From NCBI GenBank assembly GCA_964036665.1, contig OZ038530.1:11310501-11374500 (forward strand): 64,000 bases of DNA, in the 5' to 3' direction. This stretch comes from Gordius sp. MW1 (taxonomy: Eukaryota; Nematomorpha; Gordioida; Gordea; Gordiidae). A program made the position numbers and the translations under genes. Positions 1 to 12,300 of the stretch are shown in pieces (position 1 is the stretch's first letter; each line of letters opens with the position of its first letter). Under the pieces are notes generated by a model, which saw nothing but the letters and a program-made list of their open reading frames with translations, was not told the DNA's origin and searched no databases.

Positions 1-1015
1 TGGACTTTGTATCAGCCGCATTCCACCACATAACAGATGGTTGTATGACTAAAGTATTATTTTCATCATCTGACACTGTGTCTTGATCTATGCAATGTTT
101 AACTCCAAAATTATTAATATTAAGTTGTGAGTTAGCATCTTCACACCCAGGTTCTGGGTTTGAAATGCTATTATAAGGTTCACGACAGGCGTGAATCACT
201 GTTACTGTGGGGTCCAAAGTTAGGTATTGAGCTACATTTGTATCTTGATACAATTCGGATTGATAATCACTAACATGTACTTGCATGCCTGTAGATTCAA
301 AGAGTGAATGGTATAAGGGTTCGTAACCCAAATCATATAGGAGATTTATTCTAACATATTTTTTACATCCAGTATTAGGTTTTTCCCGCAGCCACTCTTG
401 CACTAAATTGACTAAGGTTTGACAACTGTCTTCCCTTGATGGAATGTGGGCAGCATCTGGGGAACCAAAGGTTGTATCAACATATGCTACATCTATTTGT
501 AATTGAGTTCTTAGTTCTTTTTTTGATAATTTTGAATTGATTGGAAGATCTAGAAAATGCTTGCCAAACCTGAAATCCCCAGTATATAGAACATTTGCAA
601 TGGGACCTTCAAATAAAAACATCACAGAACCTGGACAATGGCCAGCAGGATAAAGTGTGACTCTTACAGATATTGCTTCCTTCTTGGAAGATTCAAAATT
701 AGATGTTTTTATAAGATGAGGAGTATTAAGAGACAAAGCTCTGAAATATGGGCTTATGTGTGAGTATCTTGGATGATTGTAAAGTATTTGTTTTGTAATT
801 GGTGAACATATTAATCTTGGGGTTGATTGTCCCATACCATCAAGTTCCACCAATTCAGTTAAACGTCTATAAAATTCTGGAGAATCCAAACCACGCATAT
901 GATCAGTGTGCCCATGTGATAGAAAAAACAATTGTGATGATAAATTTTGAAGTCCAGAAAAATTGTCAACTGAAAAATGAGGAAAATACTCTATTTTTCC
1001 TGTATATGGCCACAT
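1..1015 (-). CDS. DCLRE1C: Artemis nuclease (DCLRE1C), N-terminal part, cut by window edge
   Basis: One open exon of at least 338 codons starting at the ATG at 1015 and still open at base 1. The protein is a metallo-beta-lactamase/beta-CASP nuclease. The first zinc motif SHGHTDH places ligands at H34, H36, D38 and H39, one residue off human Artemis. PAGHCPGSVMFLF (H125), LYTGDFRFG (D146) and VDTTFG follow in the family order, then a YGYE-like segment (LLYDLGYEPLY) and IHACREP. In other animals Artemis opens hairpins and trims DNA ends in non-homologous end joining, in the nucleus. The beta-CASP domain continues outside the window. Seen: long ORF and motifs. Inferred: Artemis rather than the paralogues SNM1A/B, because the N-terminus starts directly at the MBL fold and the spacing fits Artemis. 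A MITE lies about 100 bp upstream. Confidence 0.9.
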   Translation of the reverse strand, partial: MWPYTGKIEYFPHFSVDNFSGLQNLSSQLFFLSHGHTDHMRGLDSPEFYRRLTELVELDGMGQSTPRLICSPITKQILYNHPRYSHISPYFRALSLNTPHLIKTSNFESSKKEAISVRVTLYPAGHCPGSVMFLFEGPIANVLYTGDFRFGKHFLDLPINSKLSKKELRTQLQIDVAYVDTTFGSPDAAHIPSREDSCQTLVNLVQEWLREKPNTGCKKYVRINLLYDLGYEPLYHSLFESTGMQVHVSDYQSELYQDTNVAQYLTLDPTVTVIHACREPYNSISNPEPGCEDANSQLNINNFGVKHCIDQDTVSDDENNTLVIQPSVMWWNAADTKS

Positions 1016-1115
1016 AATTCAAGTTGTAATACGCTTGATATTGGTTTTACACAAAATAAATTTGTTTAAATGACATACAAAATGTTGTTTACTTATAACA
1101 AGATACTTCATTTAG

Positions 1116-1395
1116 GCCTAGGCTATGTATTCTCAATTTTGAGTGATAAATAACAAAACGAAAAACGCATTCCTTAAACGTTCCATTGCATCTAATCCTA
1201 ACCTAAAACGCTGACCTAAAACCCTAACCCCGAACCTTAACCCTGTCCCTTAAAGATAATTTTGACTTGAAAGGATTATTTTTAAACTATAACACACAAA
1301 TTCGAACGCGATGATTGCGCTCGGGAATGGAACGTTTAAGAAATGCGTTTTACGTTTTGTTATTTATCACTCAAAATCGAGAATACATAGCCTGG
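1116..1395. repeat. MITE with ~65-bp terminal inverted repeats
   Basis: The left end (about 1117-1186) and right end (about 1325-1395) are near-perfect reverse complements: AGGCTATGTATTCTC, then TGAGTGATAAATAACAAAAC and an AACGTTCCATT block. The interior holds degenerate telomere-like CCCTAA units at 1195-1250. No coding content. The element sits about 100 bp upstream of the Artemis start codon, so it is probably in its promoter or 5' UTR. Target duplication not clear. Confidence 0.75.
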
Positions 1396-1767
1396 TTCAT
1401 TCATTTATCTAAATAAATATATTTTAATAACTACAACCCTAAAGATCCGGCAAGCTTTAAGAAATACCGGAGATTTACATCGGTAACAATCAATAAAAGC
1501 GTCGCTATAATAAACGCACGTTCATCCAATATTTCGTCGCGTAATAGCAATTCAACCCATAAACAGCTGATAGATTTGATTAAATTTTCGACATTGGGTA
1601 AAAAAAGTCATTACTTGAACATCACTCTATCCCCTTTAATTCCATGTGCACTTATGAAGATTATATAGGACATTTAAAATTTCTAAAGAAAGAAGGAGTG
1701 AGTTTAGAGCTATATTTTACAAAAAATGAAAAGGCTTTTGCCTTGGTCAAAAAGATTTGTCAATATG

Positions 1768-4231
1768 TGTTGTAGTCGCTGACTACATTATGAGTAGAAA
1801 GCACAGCTGCGCTTGCAAGAGAGTACGGGAAATGTATGCTCTTTGTGGAGAATGTTGTATCATGGCACACTCACACAAAACCCCCCCCCCCCCCCTCATC
1901 TTAGTTTGCATATTTATTAAAGTCTGTATACGCGTAGTCCTACACGAATAACAGTTGCTTATATCTCTTCCCCATTGCTCTTACGCATTTTAACTCGGAT
2001 CTATATCCAGACGCGTAGATATACATCACGTGTAGACGTAGATATCCATACGCGCGTTTTCATTGGTCAAATATAATCTTTTGTTCACAACTTAACATAT
2101 GATGTGGTTTTTTCTCGTTTCTAAAATTATCCATAATTATTATATATTCGCGCGATTCTAGGAGAATGGGAGAATAAATTCTTTTTATCACATAATAATA
2201 AATAAAAGTTAAGGTAAGAAAATATATACAAGAGTTAATAAACATAAATCATAATAAACTTTTATTATAATTAATCCAAATTGATATAATCTTGTTTTAG
2301 GTTATTACAGTGGTGTCAGAAAAAATGGATACATTTTAATTTATTAAGCTTTAAACATGAAAAGATAATGTTTATTGTGTTTATTTATTTTATTTTTGGT
2401 TGGTGTAATGTTAATCCAGAAATATTAGGAGTAACATATAAAGAATGCAACGATTTGGATTGCTATTTTAACATTCATTTTTGGGTATTAAGAAGGGTGT
2501 GGCAATATTTTTAATTTTTAGATACGATGAGTTTGGCAGTATTTTGAAACTATAGTTAGTGCTTAAGTCCCAATAGAATCGCGCGAAGGTAAATTTTTTA
2601 TAATGCATGTTTTATTCCTTCAAATTTTTCGCTTTTGCTTTTTTTCGCATGGAATTCATTTAATATTTTTTAAATATGATTGACGCGCATGTGACCGTCA
2701 ATCGCTATCCGTCATTGTCCTTGATTGATCAGCTGGTATCTGACAGTGCGAAATAGAGCGCCGAGAGTATGTGATTCCGGTGCTGTAGAACGCTATTGCA
2801 GTTCTGGAAAATTCTGTCGGTACCTGCTGGTGGACGACGCGGTGGTATTTAACGTTTATTATTTAACGTGTAGAACGAGGTTTCGGATATGCATGAGCGC
2901 ACGTATACCCAGAAGCGAATTAATTAGTTTTTCGACGTTAATCGTCGGTACACTTTCGGGTGTGGCGCCTACGGGTGCGACGTCTACGGACGTGTTTAAT
3001 TAATTCGGAGGCTTATTGCCTGTTATGACCTGTTTTTTTGGCTTTATGCCCTATCACCTTTATATTAGGTTTGATGAGGTCGAGTTTTCTGGGTGGGCAA
3101 ATTGCCCGTGCGCATGATTGATTAATTTGTTGGAGTTAATTACCTCGCATGTACGAAGGGAAGTTAATACCATCGTTGTCAGGTCCAAGGTTACCGTTAT
3201 GGAGTTCATAGCTCCCAGGTGATTATGGTAGGCGGAGTTGCATTTATGCGAGATACGCCTGATGACATTTTTTGACAGTCGCTGGTGCCTATGTCGGCGC
3301 CATTTGCTGATATGTGGTATAGCGACGTCATCTTTATTTAATGGAAATATCGTACGCTTTGGTCGAGAGGCTAGCAGCTCTTAGGGAGAAGCGGCCTAGA
3401 CGACTTAGAGTGACGAAGATGTTTCTGTCTTGCTCGTATGGGGGAAAATCAAAGAAACAATTGGGGTGAAGTATCCTATCCCGAACCCAACTACGCTCAG
3501 ATGCTCTGGCCAAAACGCTCTCCCCCTAGCAAGCTTGAAGGGTATGGTGCGTTGCGTTTCAATTTTTACGGTCAACGGTTTGCGGTTAAATTTTTACGGT
3601 CAACGACGAAATTAAATCGAGAAGACCAATCAAGACCGAACAGGAAAACGATCCTGGTAATGTTTAATGCAAATCGAGGTCAACAACTCAAATTCGACGA
3701 CAGGGCTTAGAAGTTAACGATCAGGTCGGTGGAGGTTATCGTGAAGGGTATGGTGTTGTAGTCGCTGACTACATTATGAGTAGAAAGCACAGCTGCGCTT
3801 GCAAGAGAGTACGGGAAATGTATGCTCTTTGTGGAGAATGTTGTATCATGGCACACTCACACAAAACCCCCCCCCCCCTCATCTTAGTTTGCATATTTAT
3901 TAAAGTCTGTATACGCGTAGTCCTACACGAATAACAGTTGCTTATATCTCTTCCCCATTGCTCTTACGCATTTTAACTCGGATCTATATCCAGACGCGTA
4001 GATATACATCACGTGTAGACGTAGATATCCATACGCGCGTTTTCATTGGTCAAATATAATCTTTTGTTCACAACATAACATATGATGTGGTTTTTTTCTC
4101 GTTATAACATATAATATTCCTCGCCGATTCTTATTGGGAAAATAAATTATTCTATGAAATAAATTATGAGTAAAGTAATTGTAAGGTAAGAAACAGACAT
4201 TGTCTTTATAATAATAACGTAGGTTATTACA
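1768..4231 (+). mobile_element. Fossil LTR retrotransposon, short and non-autonomous
   Basis: Two direct repeats act as LTRs: 1768-2309 and 3754-4231. Both begin TGTTGTAGTCGCTGAC and end GGTTATTACA (TG...CA). They are flanked by the same 5-bp target duplication ATATG at 1763-1767 and 4232-4236. A primer-binding-site-like stretch, TGGTGTCAGAA, begins at 2311, next to the 5' LTR. The interior is only about 1.4 kb and I recognise no gag or pol domain in it, so it is an internally reduced, non-autonomous copy. The first ~340 bp of the LTRs agree closely; the 3' parts differ more in sequence and length, suggesting moderate age or a mosaic origin. Family (Gypsy or BEL type) not assigned. Fossil, not functional. 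Confidence 0.8.
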
Positions 4232-4236
4232 ATATG

Positions 4237-5482
4237 CAAACATGATATATTGGAAATATTACATAGACTTTTACTAAGTAGATATATCCCTGTTGAAGAT
4301 TTTGTTTATTTAAATGTTTTATTGAATTTATGTGAATGAATTAAACGTATATCATGTGAGATTGCGAATGTGAACACTTGCTTAATATGTATTGTTATGG
4401 AATGCGAATGAATGTGATTGATTATAAAATGTGTGGTGATGATGCAATTATTGAATATGTGAAGTTTAGGGATTGCTGATATATGAATACAAAAATGGCG
4501 TGCGAATGAATGTGTGTCCTTGGTGCTTCTTGTCATATGCTCTTTTCATGTTAACATTTTGTTAACAATCCCTTTTAAATTTGTAACATTCTATAAAATT
4601 TACTTCAAACAAAACCAATTTTAAGTTGATTGAATATTTTTAGTTAAACTCTATATAAAGTGGGAAATTTTATTGGATCAAATAAATTTCTTTTATCGGA
4701 ATAAAGTTTTTGGGTATATATTTAAATTTGGTGTGATTATTTTAGATTACATAAGTTATAATATCAAGTAATATAGCCTTGAGCTCCCTCTTTAAAAAAG
4801 ACCAGTAATCTAAAAAAGCGTTCAACTGATTTTTGCGATTAAATTGCGACTGATTTTTATAATATAAATACAATGGAGTATTAGCTAAATTGATTACCCA
4901 CATCTTTAAACAAGCCAACGCCTCACCCTAATTCACCTACAGACTTCACAATATACTTAGTAATTGTACCAAAAGGTGAAAAAATGTATCATTAACCTAA
5001 ATCGTAAGAAATCTGAATTATAGAAAAGATAGATGGTAATAAGATCACTTTAAAAGTTTAAAGGATTTTTTAGTTTTTCCTTAATTATATTTTATTTAGA
5101 TATGTGACTTTTCTTATTTAACTGGTTTAATACCCTTTAAACGTTTTTTTTAATTAACTCCCCAAAACATTAAAATTAATATTTCGCTTTTATGCATAAA
5201 TTAATATAAAAAATGCATTTAAAAAACTTTTAAAGCAGGTGAATCTGATATAATTTGAAAGGGTAAGGGAGCCATACATTTTCTATCTGCAAAGACTTTT
5301 AGAACTTTCAAAAAAAAAATTACACCAAAAACCAATAAAACATGTAATTCTTAATAATTATTAATTTACTTTCCCAATAATTACTAAATTTTGGTGCAAT
5401 AGTTAAGAAAAATATTAATTAGATGATGGTCATATTGCAGAGTTGTATTTTTTAATATTTAATAATGCCGTTTTTATTAAAA
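4237..5482. other. AT-rich intergenic stretch, nothing recognised
   Basis: No ORF with family resemblance, no inverted ends and no RNA gene seen between the LTR element and the Helitron. Confidence 0.5.
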
Positions 5483-5832
5483 TCTTATATATAAAAATGA
5501 AACTATATGTGTGTGTGTAGTGTGTGTGTGTGTGTGTATTTATATGTCGCCACCAATTTTGGAAAACTACCAGACCGATTTGGCTCAAAATTTCACAGTT
5601 TATTCCTGACACTCCGAGCATGTTTTAAGAATTGTTCGAGCCAAATCAATCCAGTAGTTTTCGAGTATTCGTACGCGTTGCATTGTATACGGAAATAGAA
5701 CAATAGAAGTAGAACATATAGACATCAAACTTTATTTTTACTACAATAACCGCTTTATCTATGCCCTAAAATTCCAACATAATTTAATAAACCCGGGTAA
5801 ATGGCAAAACAACGTTTGCCGGGTTCATCTAG
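5483..5832 (+). mobile_element. Short non-autonomous Helitron
   Basis: It starts TCTTATATATAAAAATG after an A and ends CATCTAG before a T, the Helitron pattern of 5' TC, 3' CTRR and insertion between A and T. A terminal hairpin (AACCCGG ... CCGGGTT) lies just inside the 3' end. The 5' part carries a TG microsatellite and the block CCACCAATTTTGGA ... ACCGATTTGGCTC, which recurs at 30541 and, reversed, at 46830-46930. No coding capacity. Confidence 0.8.
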
Positions 5833-6314
5833 TGTATTATAATTAAATGAAAAATTTATGAATTATCGATAATATTACTACCACTAACAATGGGTACCTT
5901 TTACTAGGGATTTAAATCAGGCTACCCAAAATCGTTAATTAAAAAATTCCTTACATTAAAATTTGAAGAATTTTGTGAATTCTGATTAAAATCTATTGAA
6001 GCTTACAGATAAATTATACAAGTAGGTGTAAATACAATAACCAATCAAACGAAATTGAAAAAATATTAAAACTTGTCTCAAAGTTTCAAGTTTTGCATTG
6101 CTATCAATATTGAATTGTACTCCTCAAATCTGTTAAGGTACAATTTTATTACATTATGTCAAATATCAATAAATAACCCCATATAAAATATTTACAACGG
6201 TATTTTATAGGAATGGATATAATACTCCTAGCAAGTTACTATTCAATTTCAACTAAATAAGCTTACCCCATGCACATCAAAATAAAGAATAAAAAATATT
6301 ATCAATGAGTAAAA

Positions 6315-9300
6315 TCAGTCGTGCGAATATTTTTCAATTAGCTTCATGAGGACGGGATAAGCTGGGTGGAAGGTTGTGCGTTGATTGTGAAACACATTAG
6401 CAGCATAATCATCCAAACAAGTCTTTATCAAATGCACGATATCTCTCGAAGTTTCCTGACACTGTTTAACATCCCCGAGCCCACGGACTTTCGGCTTCAA
6501 CCAGCCCCTCCAAAAATCTTCTATTGTCGACCCAATTTTACCGTGCACCATCGGCAAAAGGTCGCAATCTGTCGCGGTATCGAAATGGGTAAAAGAATGA
6601 AGCACAACAACCATTTCTAAAGGCGATAAAATACTACTTCCACCCCAGCCACACTCGGTAAAATATTCGGCTAGCGGTCGATTGGGAAAATTGGTGAGCA
6701 ATACAAATTTTTGCGTAAAATCCCTGAACGAGCGCGTTAAAAAGTGATCTCCCGACTCTGTTTCATCGCCCGTCACGTTGTAAAATTGAATTTCGTGTCC
6801 GGGTAGGAGGATAGATGTGAGGGCCGATTCGAAATGACCACAGTCAGAGGCAATCTTTTGACGACCGGCGTTATTGAGCGGTCTGAGCAGGCTTAAATTG
6901 GCCACAAAATTGAGCACGGTCGGGGCTAGAACCTTGGTTTTAAACTGGCACAATATATCGGCCGTCCTAGGTGACTCACCATTACTAGTTTCGTCCCTTT
7001 GGTCCCCCCTTTGGTTGAAGTCGAAGTTGTGTCCAAAGAGAGGATTTAGGACGTTGCGTTTGAAAGCTTTAACGAAATCCAAAAATTCCTTCATGTAAGG
7101 GGAAGCGGGTAAAAGGACGAGCGGCAATTGCCCATCGTCAACTACGGATGTCAATTCTTTTTCGGAAGAAACTTTAGCGGTCCCGACCTGACTGAAATCG
7201 GGATCGTTGAAATTTTCACGTTGCATAGTAACTATGATGTCTTCCAAAGTCTTTTCCACGGCACTAAAGAGGGGATCCAAACATGAAGTTGCGAGAAGGG
7301 AAGGCAGTTCTACTTTTATAAGCTGATTGTAGTCACCCTTTAACGACAACAACGCTTCTGAACCTTGCCTGTAAGAGGAGAAATATGAAATTAATAAATA
7401 GGACCCTTATAATTATGGAAAGGAAAGAAATTGAAAAGATTCTTAAAAATCTACCAAAATATAAAGGAGGTGAGAATTGAAACGTATTTACCAACATTAA
7501 AAAACTTATGTCTAAAAGTGCGAATTTTAAAGGTATGTCATGTTTCAAAACGTAAGGTGTCGTGTAACCATTTAAAAAAACTTAATGGTTGGAAAGTCAG
7601 CAAACAAAATTTCCAAGCCAAATTTCTAAACCTCTCTTTGGTTTTTTATTTTAGAAGGAACTATTGGAAAGAAAGTTATTAAAACGAAAACTCTCACTTT
7701 TCGCACAAAATGATGATACAATTACAGATAGTAAAACCCATAAAATTTAAACAACTTTTAAAATAAGCTAGTCTATGATTTGCGGTGAAATTTGTTTTAG
7801 AGAGGAATCTATTTATCTCTACTCGTTGGGTAGTGTAAAGAATTGTATTACTTGTCCAATTGATCCATGTCGATATCTTGGAAATTTTTGAAGATCTTGG
7901 CGTCGCATACACCTTCCAAATAGTACAAAATAGAAGCTATGGCAGCGTTGTTTATTTGCTGATTGTTAGGTTGCGTCGTTATCTAGAGTCAATATTGTAA
8001 ATTTTATCAGAACTTTACTATGAGAGCATTATATTAACCAAAACAAATATGCACTTATAAATGTAGAAATATATTAAAAATAATAAGTGACGGAAAACCA
8101 AATTTATGAGTGCGCAAATCCAATAATAAGTTTAAATTCCTTAGCATCTAGGTGCAATTTTAAATTAGAGACTGTTAAGCATATAGTCATGTCGCCATGG
8201 CAACTTTACCGAAGGTTACGTTTTATTAGAAATGCGCCTACGAGTAGGAAAGCGGTGAGTTATATATCAAGAATGGCGCTCCGAAAAGTGAGCTAATATC
8301 AAAAATCCAAAATCTTTGAATCTAACAGGCGATAGTTAAAGAGTTAGCCCGGGAAACAAAGCAATGTAATCCAAAATCCTTAAAACTGACAGGCGATAAA
8401 TCAAAAGTTGACCCGTGAAATAGTGTGAAGTTAATTAGAGGATAGAGAATCTTTGAAAGTGATGGGCTATGCGCGATAAAATAGGTTAAATAGGTTCGAA
8501 GGTTGAAACTCAACAGCTCAATCAACATAAAAGAACAATTCCCTTACTAAATAAGTGACCTAATTGATAATACTTAAAGGTGCACCCTGAAAACATTTGT
8601 TTCGCAGGAAAACGTATTAATATTATTCCCCTCCGAACTCCCTTTCCCCCTCAGCCACCTTTGTATCAGATTAGTGTAAAAAAAATGGGTTACAATATCT
8701 ATATAGATTTCATTTAGGCACAAAATGCACACTAAAATTTAAGAGGATAGCGCCATTACTTTCAAAAAAATAACAAAATTAGTAAAATCAATAAAACGCT
8801 CCTAAGCATGATTTTAACTCTTTGAACGATCTTAACTGAAAAAGTATTAGCGCAAAATGGCTAGAATTTCCAGAAATTGCTATAATATACGAGACCTACA
8901 CCCTCACCAAAATGTATCCAAATCTGAGATGACCGGTCGAAAATGTTTTGATTTGTCATGGAATGGCCCTTATATAATAGTTCTGATTGGAGAAATAAAG
9001 TTTAAATCATTAAAGATAGCCTATGTTAGAGTCGTAATTATTTGAAGCGCAACAACCGATCCACACCTATTCCCAAAAACCCATAGCGTAAAATATAATT
9101 ATCGACCGTTGGAGGGAAACCCCATAATACAAACCAAATCTTGTCACCCCCATCGAACATCTCGATCAGTATGTGACTTGAGAATTAACTATGGCATGCT
9201 AATGAATTCTAATAAGAGCGAAACGTTATGCTTGTAATTATTTCCAAGTCACATGCTAAAGAAATTGGATATATGTTGAACCAATTAATTTCTAATTTAA

Positions 9301-12300
9301 AATAGCATCTAGATGGCATATAAATCAGTGTAAAATTATTATTGTTTCGCAGGCGCACTCGTAAATCGGGGTTTTCATAATAATTACTACCATACCGCTT
9401 ATTAGATGTATACTATTTTTGAAAGGTCCAGCGAAAGGCATTGAGCATTAATTATCAATGTATAAATATACTAGGTAAGTATAAAACCTGCCTAACCCAA
9501 AAAATGTCGCATTCATCATATATAACAATACATCTTGACGTGATGTTATTCACCAACATTACACAAACAAACGTATGGCAAAATTTACCCTGAAAGCGAG
9601 ATTTGAATTATCCAATCTTTGTTCGCACTTAACGAGTAACAGCCTTTACATAAACAAAAAAAGTTCGATTAAAATTTCCAGTTTTTCAAGTGTCAAATTA
9701 TTTATTCAAATGGTGTTTAATTTATGGAACAAAATGATCCTCCTATTATAAACATTTTCAGTTTTAAATTATATATTGAGGTTTTTTCCTTTTTCGCTAT
9801 TCTCGTTCAAAAACTTATTGGATATGGCAACGTTATTAAAACTGGACGTTTTACATCACAGAACTGAGCATTATCGCAATGCAATGCCTTTCTAAGTGGG
9901 TGAGCATTAAAAAATACATCTTAAGCGAGCTATAAAAACAACTGAAAAATCAAAGACTAATAAAATACAATGACGAACAGCTAAATATAATTATTAATTA
10001 AGGGTGTAGGCCATCATGTTTGAAGCCTATATTCCCAAACTAAACGTAATTCTGAATATTGTTGTATAAAAACGGTGGGTTTGGATTTATAATGTGAGTA
10101 GAGGGAAATGGAACGCGATATTTCGGAACTTTATTCACATTATCAATCCATTTCACCGTTTTTATACAACAATATTCAGATAAACGGATTGACAATTCTT
10201 GATCATATAAACGCGATTCATTTTGTTGAATAATTAGCTGTTAAACTTACGTTTGCAAGCAAAATTGTTTTTTTAACGAACTTTTGCAATTTTCACTGCA
10301 CAAATGCGCATATTAAATAACCCCACTAAATGGGGACGTAAGTTACTTAATAAATCTTAACGCAAAATTAAGCCGTTCGCCAGTCGGTCTATTGAATTAT
10401 TAGTTTATGAGAGGAAAAGCCTGGAAACGAGCTGCTCTCTACTTGATAGTTTTGGTGATATTCTTTCCGACGAGACAGAGTAAATTCGGGTCAAATTTAA
10501 CGACCGCCAATTCATTTAGCATAACCTTGATCAAAGAACCAATGTCTTCGGGGGTGGGGGCGAGGGAGGCGGTGGCCGATGAGGCGGAAAATAATACGTT
10601 GACCGGATCGAACAGTCTGGCTAATGATCTAAAAACAAAAAAACAAAATTTGAAACAAAAAAGGTAGACATTATATTCTCTTTTTTGCCAAGGGAACATA
10701 GACTGAATTGACTGTCAAACTGCATTTAAAAAACATTCATAATTTGTCGCCGGAGAGATGAAGTAAGTTAGAGATCTCATAAATGTCCCACAAACTTCAA
10801 GTGCTACAAATATCTTTGGTTATTTTCAAAAGAAATTGAGTTAAAAAGAGGGTCTCTTAGTTGATTTTATCATTTAAATTAAGCAGGAAAGCTAAGTCAA
10901 TTATAGATTAGATTATTTCTCTTAAGCTGCAAAAAATATCAAAACCATAATAAACTAAATGGTCCCTTAAAACCTTCAATATTTATATAATTACGTGTTT
11001 TTCTGGTGACTACCTATATATTCAAAAAATCTCAACTATATCTTTTAAGTAAAACGTATGCGTATTACTTTTTAAAAATAAAGGAAGGTAAATAGAAGGT
11101 TAAAACTTATAATATCAAATCATTTTTAAATTAGTAATTCAACATTTAGCTTAAACGGAAAAAAGTATTTAGCTATCGTCAAAATTTACTAGCAAATTAC
11201 AAAAATCGTCTGATATCGGAATCACAGTATTTAATTATCACATAAAGCGTTCATAAGCCACCTCCATTTGCGCAATCCAGCGCAAAATCTTTCGCGAAAT
11301 CAAATTTTACTTATCGCTTATAAACGCAAAGGATCTAATTTATTGAAACACTACCCAACCATTATAAAACTTAATATTATTTCGTTTTGTATTGATCAAA
11401 AAAATTAAATTTAAATACTATAAATACAATTTTGTATCAAAATGGTATTTAAATCGATATTCAAATATTATGCAGAAAATTAAAGGAAATAAGGAAGGAG
11501 CAGATGAGCCTTGTGGCATTGTATGAATAACAATTGCGTAATTAAATGAATTCCTTATTCTGAAATTAAAAAAGTAAGTGCACCCTTAAGATATATTTCC
11601 GTATGAAAATTCATATCTCAAAATCTAATCAATTAATAATATTAATTAGAAATTTTTAATAACACAAACAATATTCTCCCTTTTATATATAGTAACATTT
11701 TTAACAGTTATTACGCCAAAAAAATTAAAATTTACTTGGAAAGGTAGCCTTTTTGGAAGGCGTTAACAACGGATTCTTGGAAGAGGGAATCAAGTTTGGG
11801 GAGAGTGTGGAAAATCTTTTGCCAAGCATTCGAACTGCGCGATGATAGGTAGGTGCTTAGCAGTGTTTTCATGTCAATCATCTCATTATCGGACTGAGCT
11901 AGTGAAGCGAGATGCGAACTCAATTGAGATATGGTACTATAATAGTTTTGATGGAAACTTAACTTTCGATTTAATAATTAAATTATTAGGTAATATCAAT
12001 GATGATGTGCCATTATTCCAAGCAAAATTTTTACAATCCTCATTATATATCGTTAAAGCAATCTTCTTGACGCAGAAAATAAAAAACTGAGTTAATAAAA
12101 CTGAATGGATGTTAACAATTCAACTTTTTCATGTAAAAATTGCTCTTTCCAAAATATAATCCAAACACTAAATTTTTAAATTTTTTTGCTCATAGGGGAT
12201 CAAATTTTAAAAAAGATTTATATTAATTTTTATATTATGTCGGGGGTAAAAAATACACTTCGTCAAGTTCAGGTGCAAAATTGCACCTCAATGCTAACCC

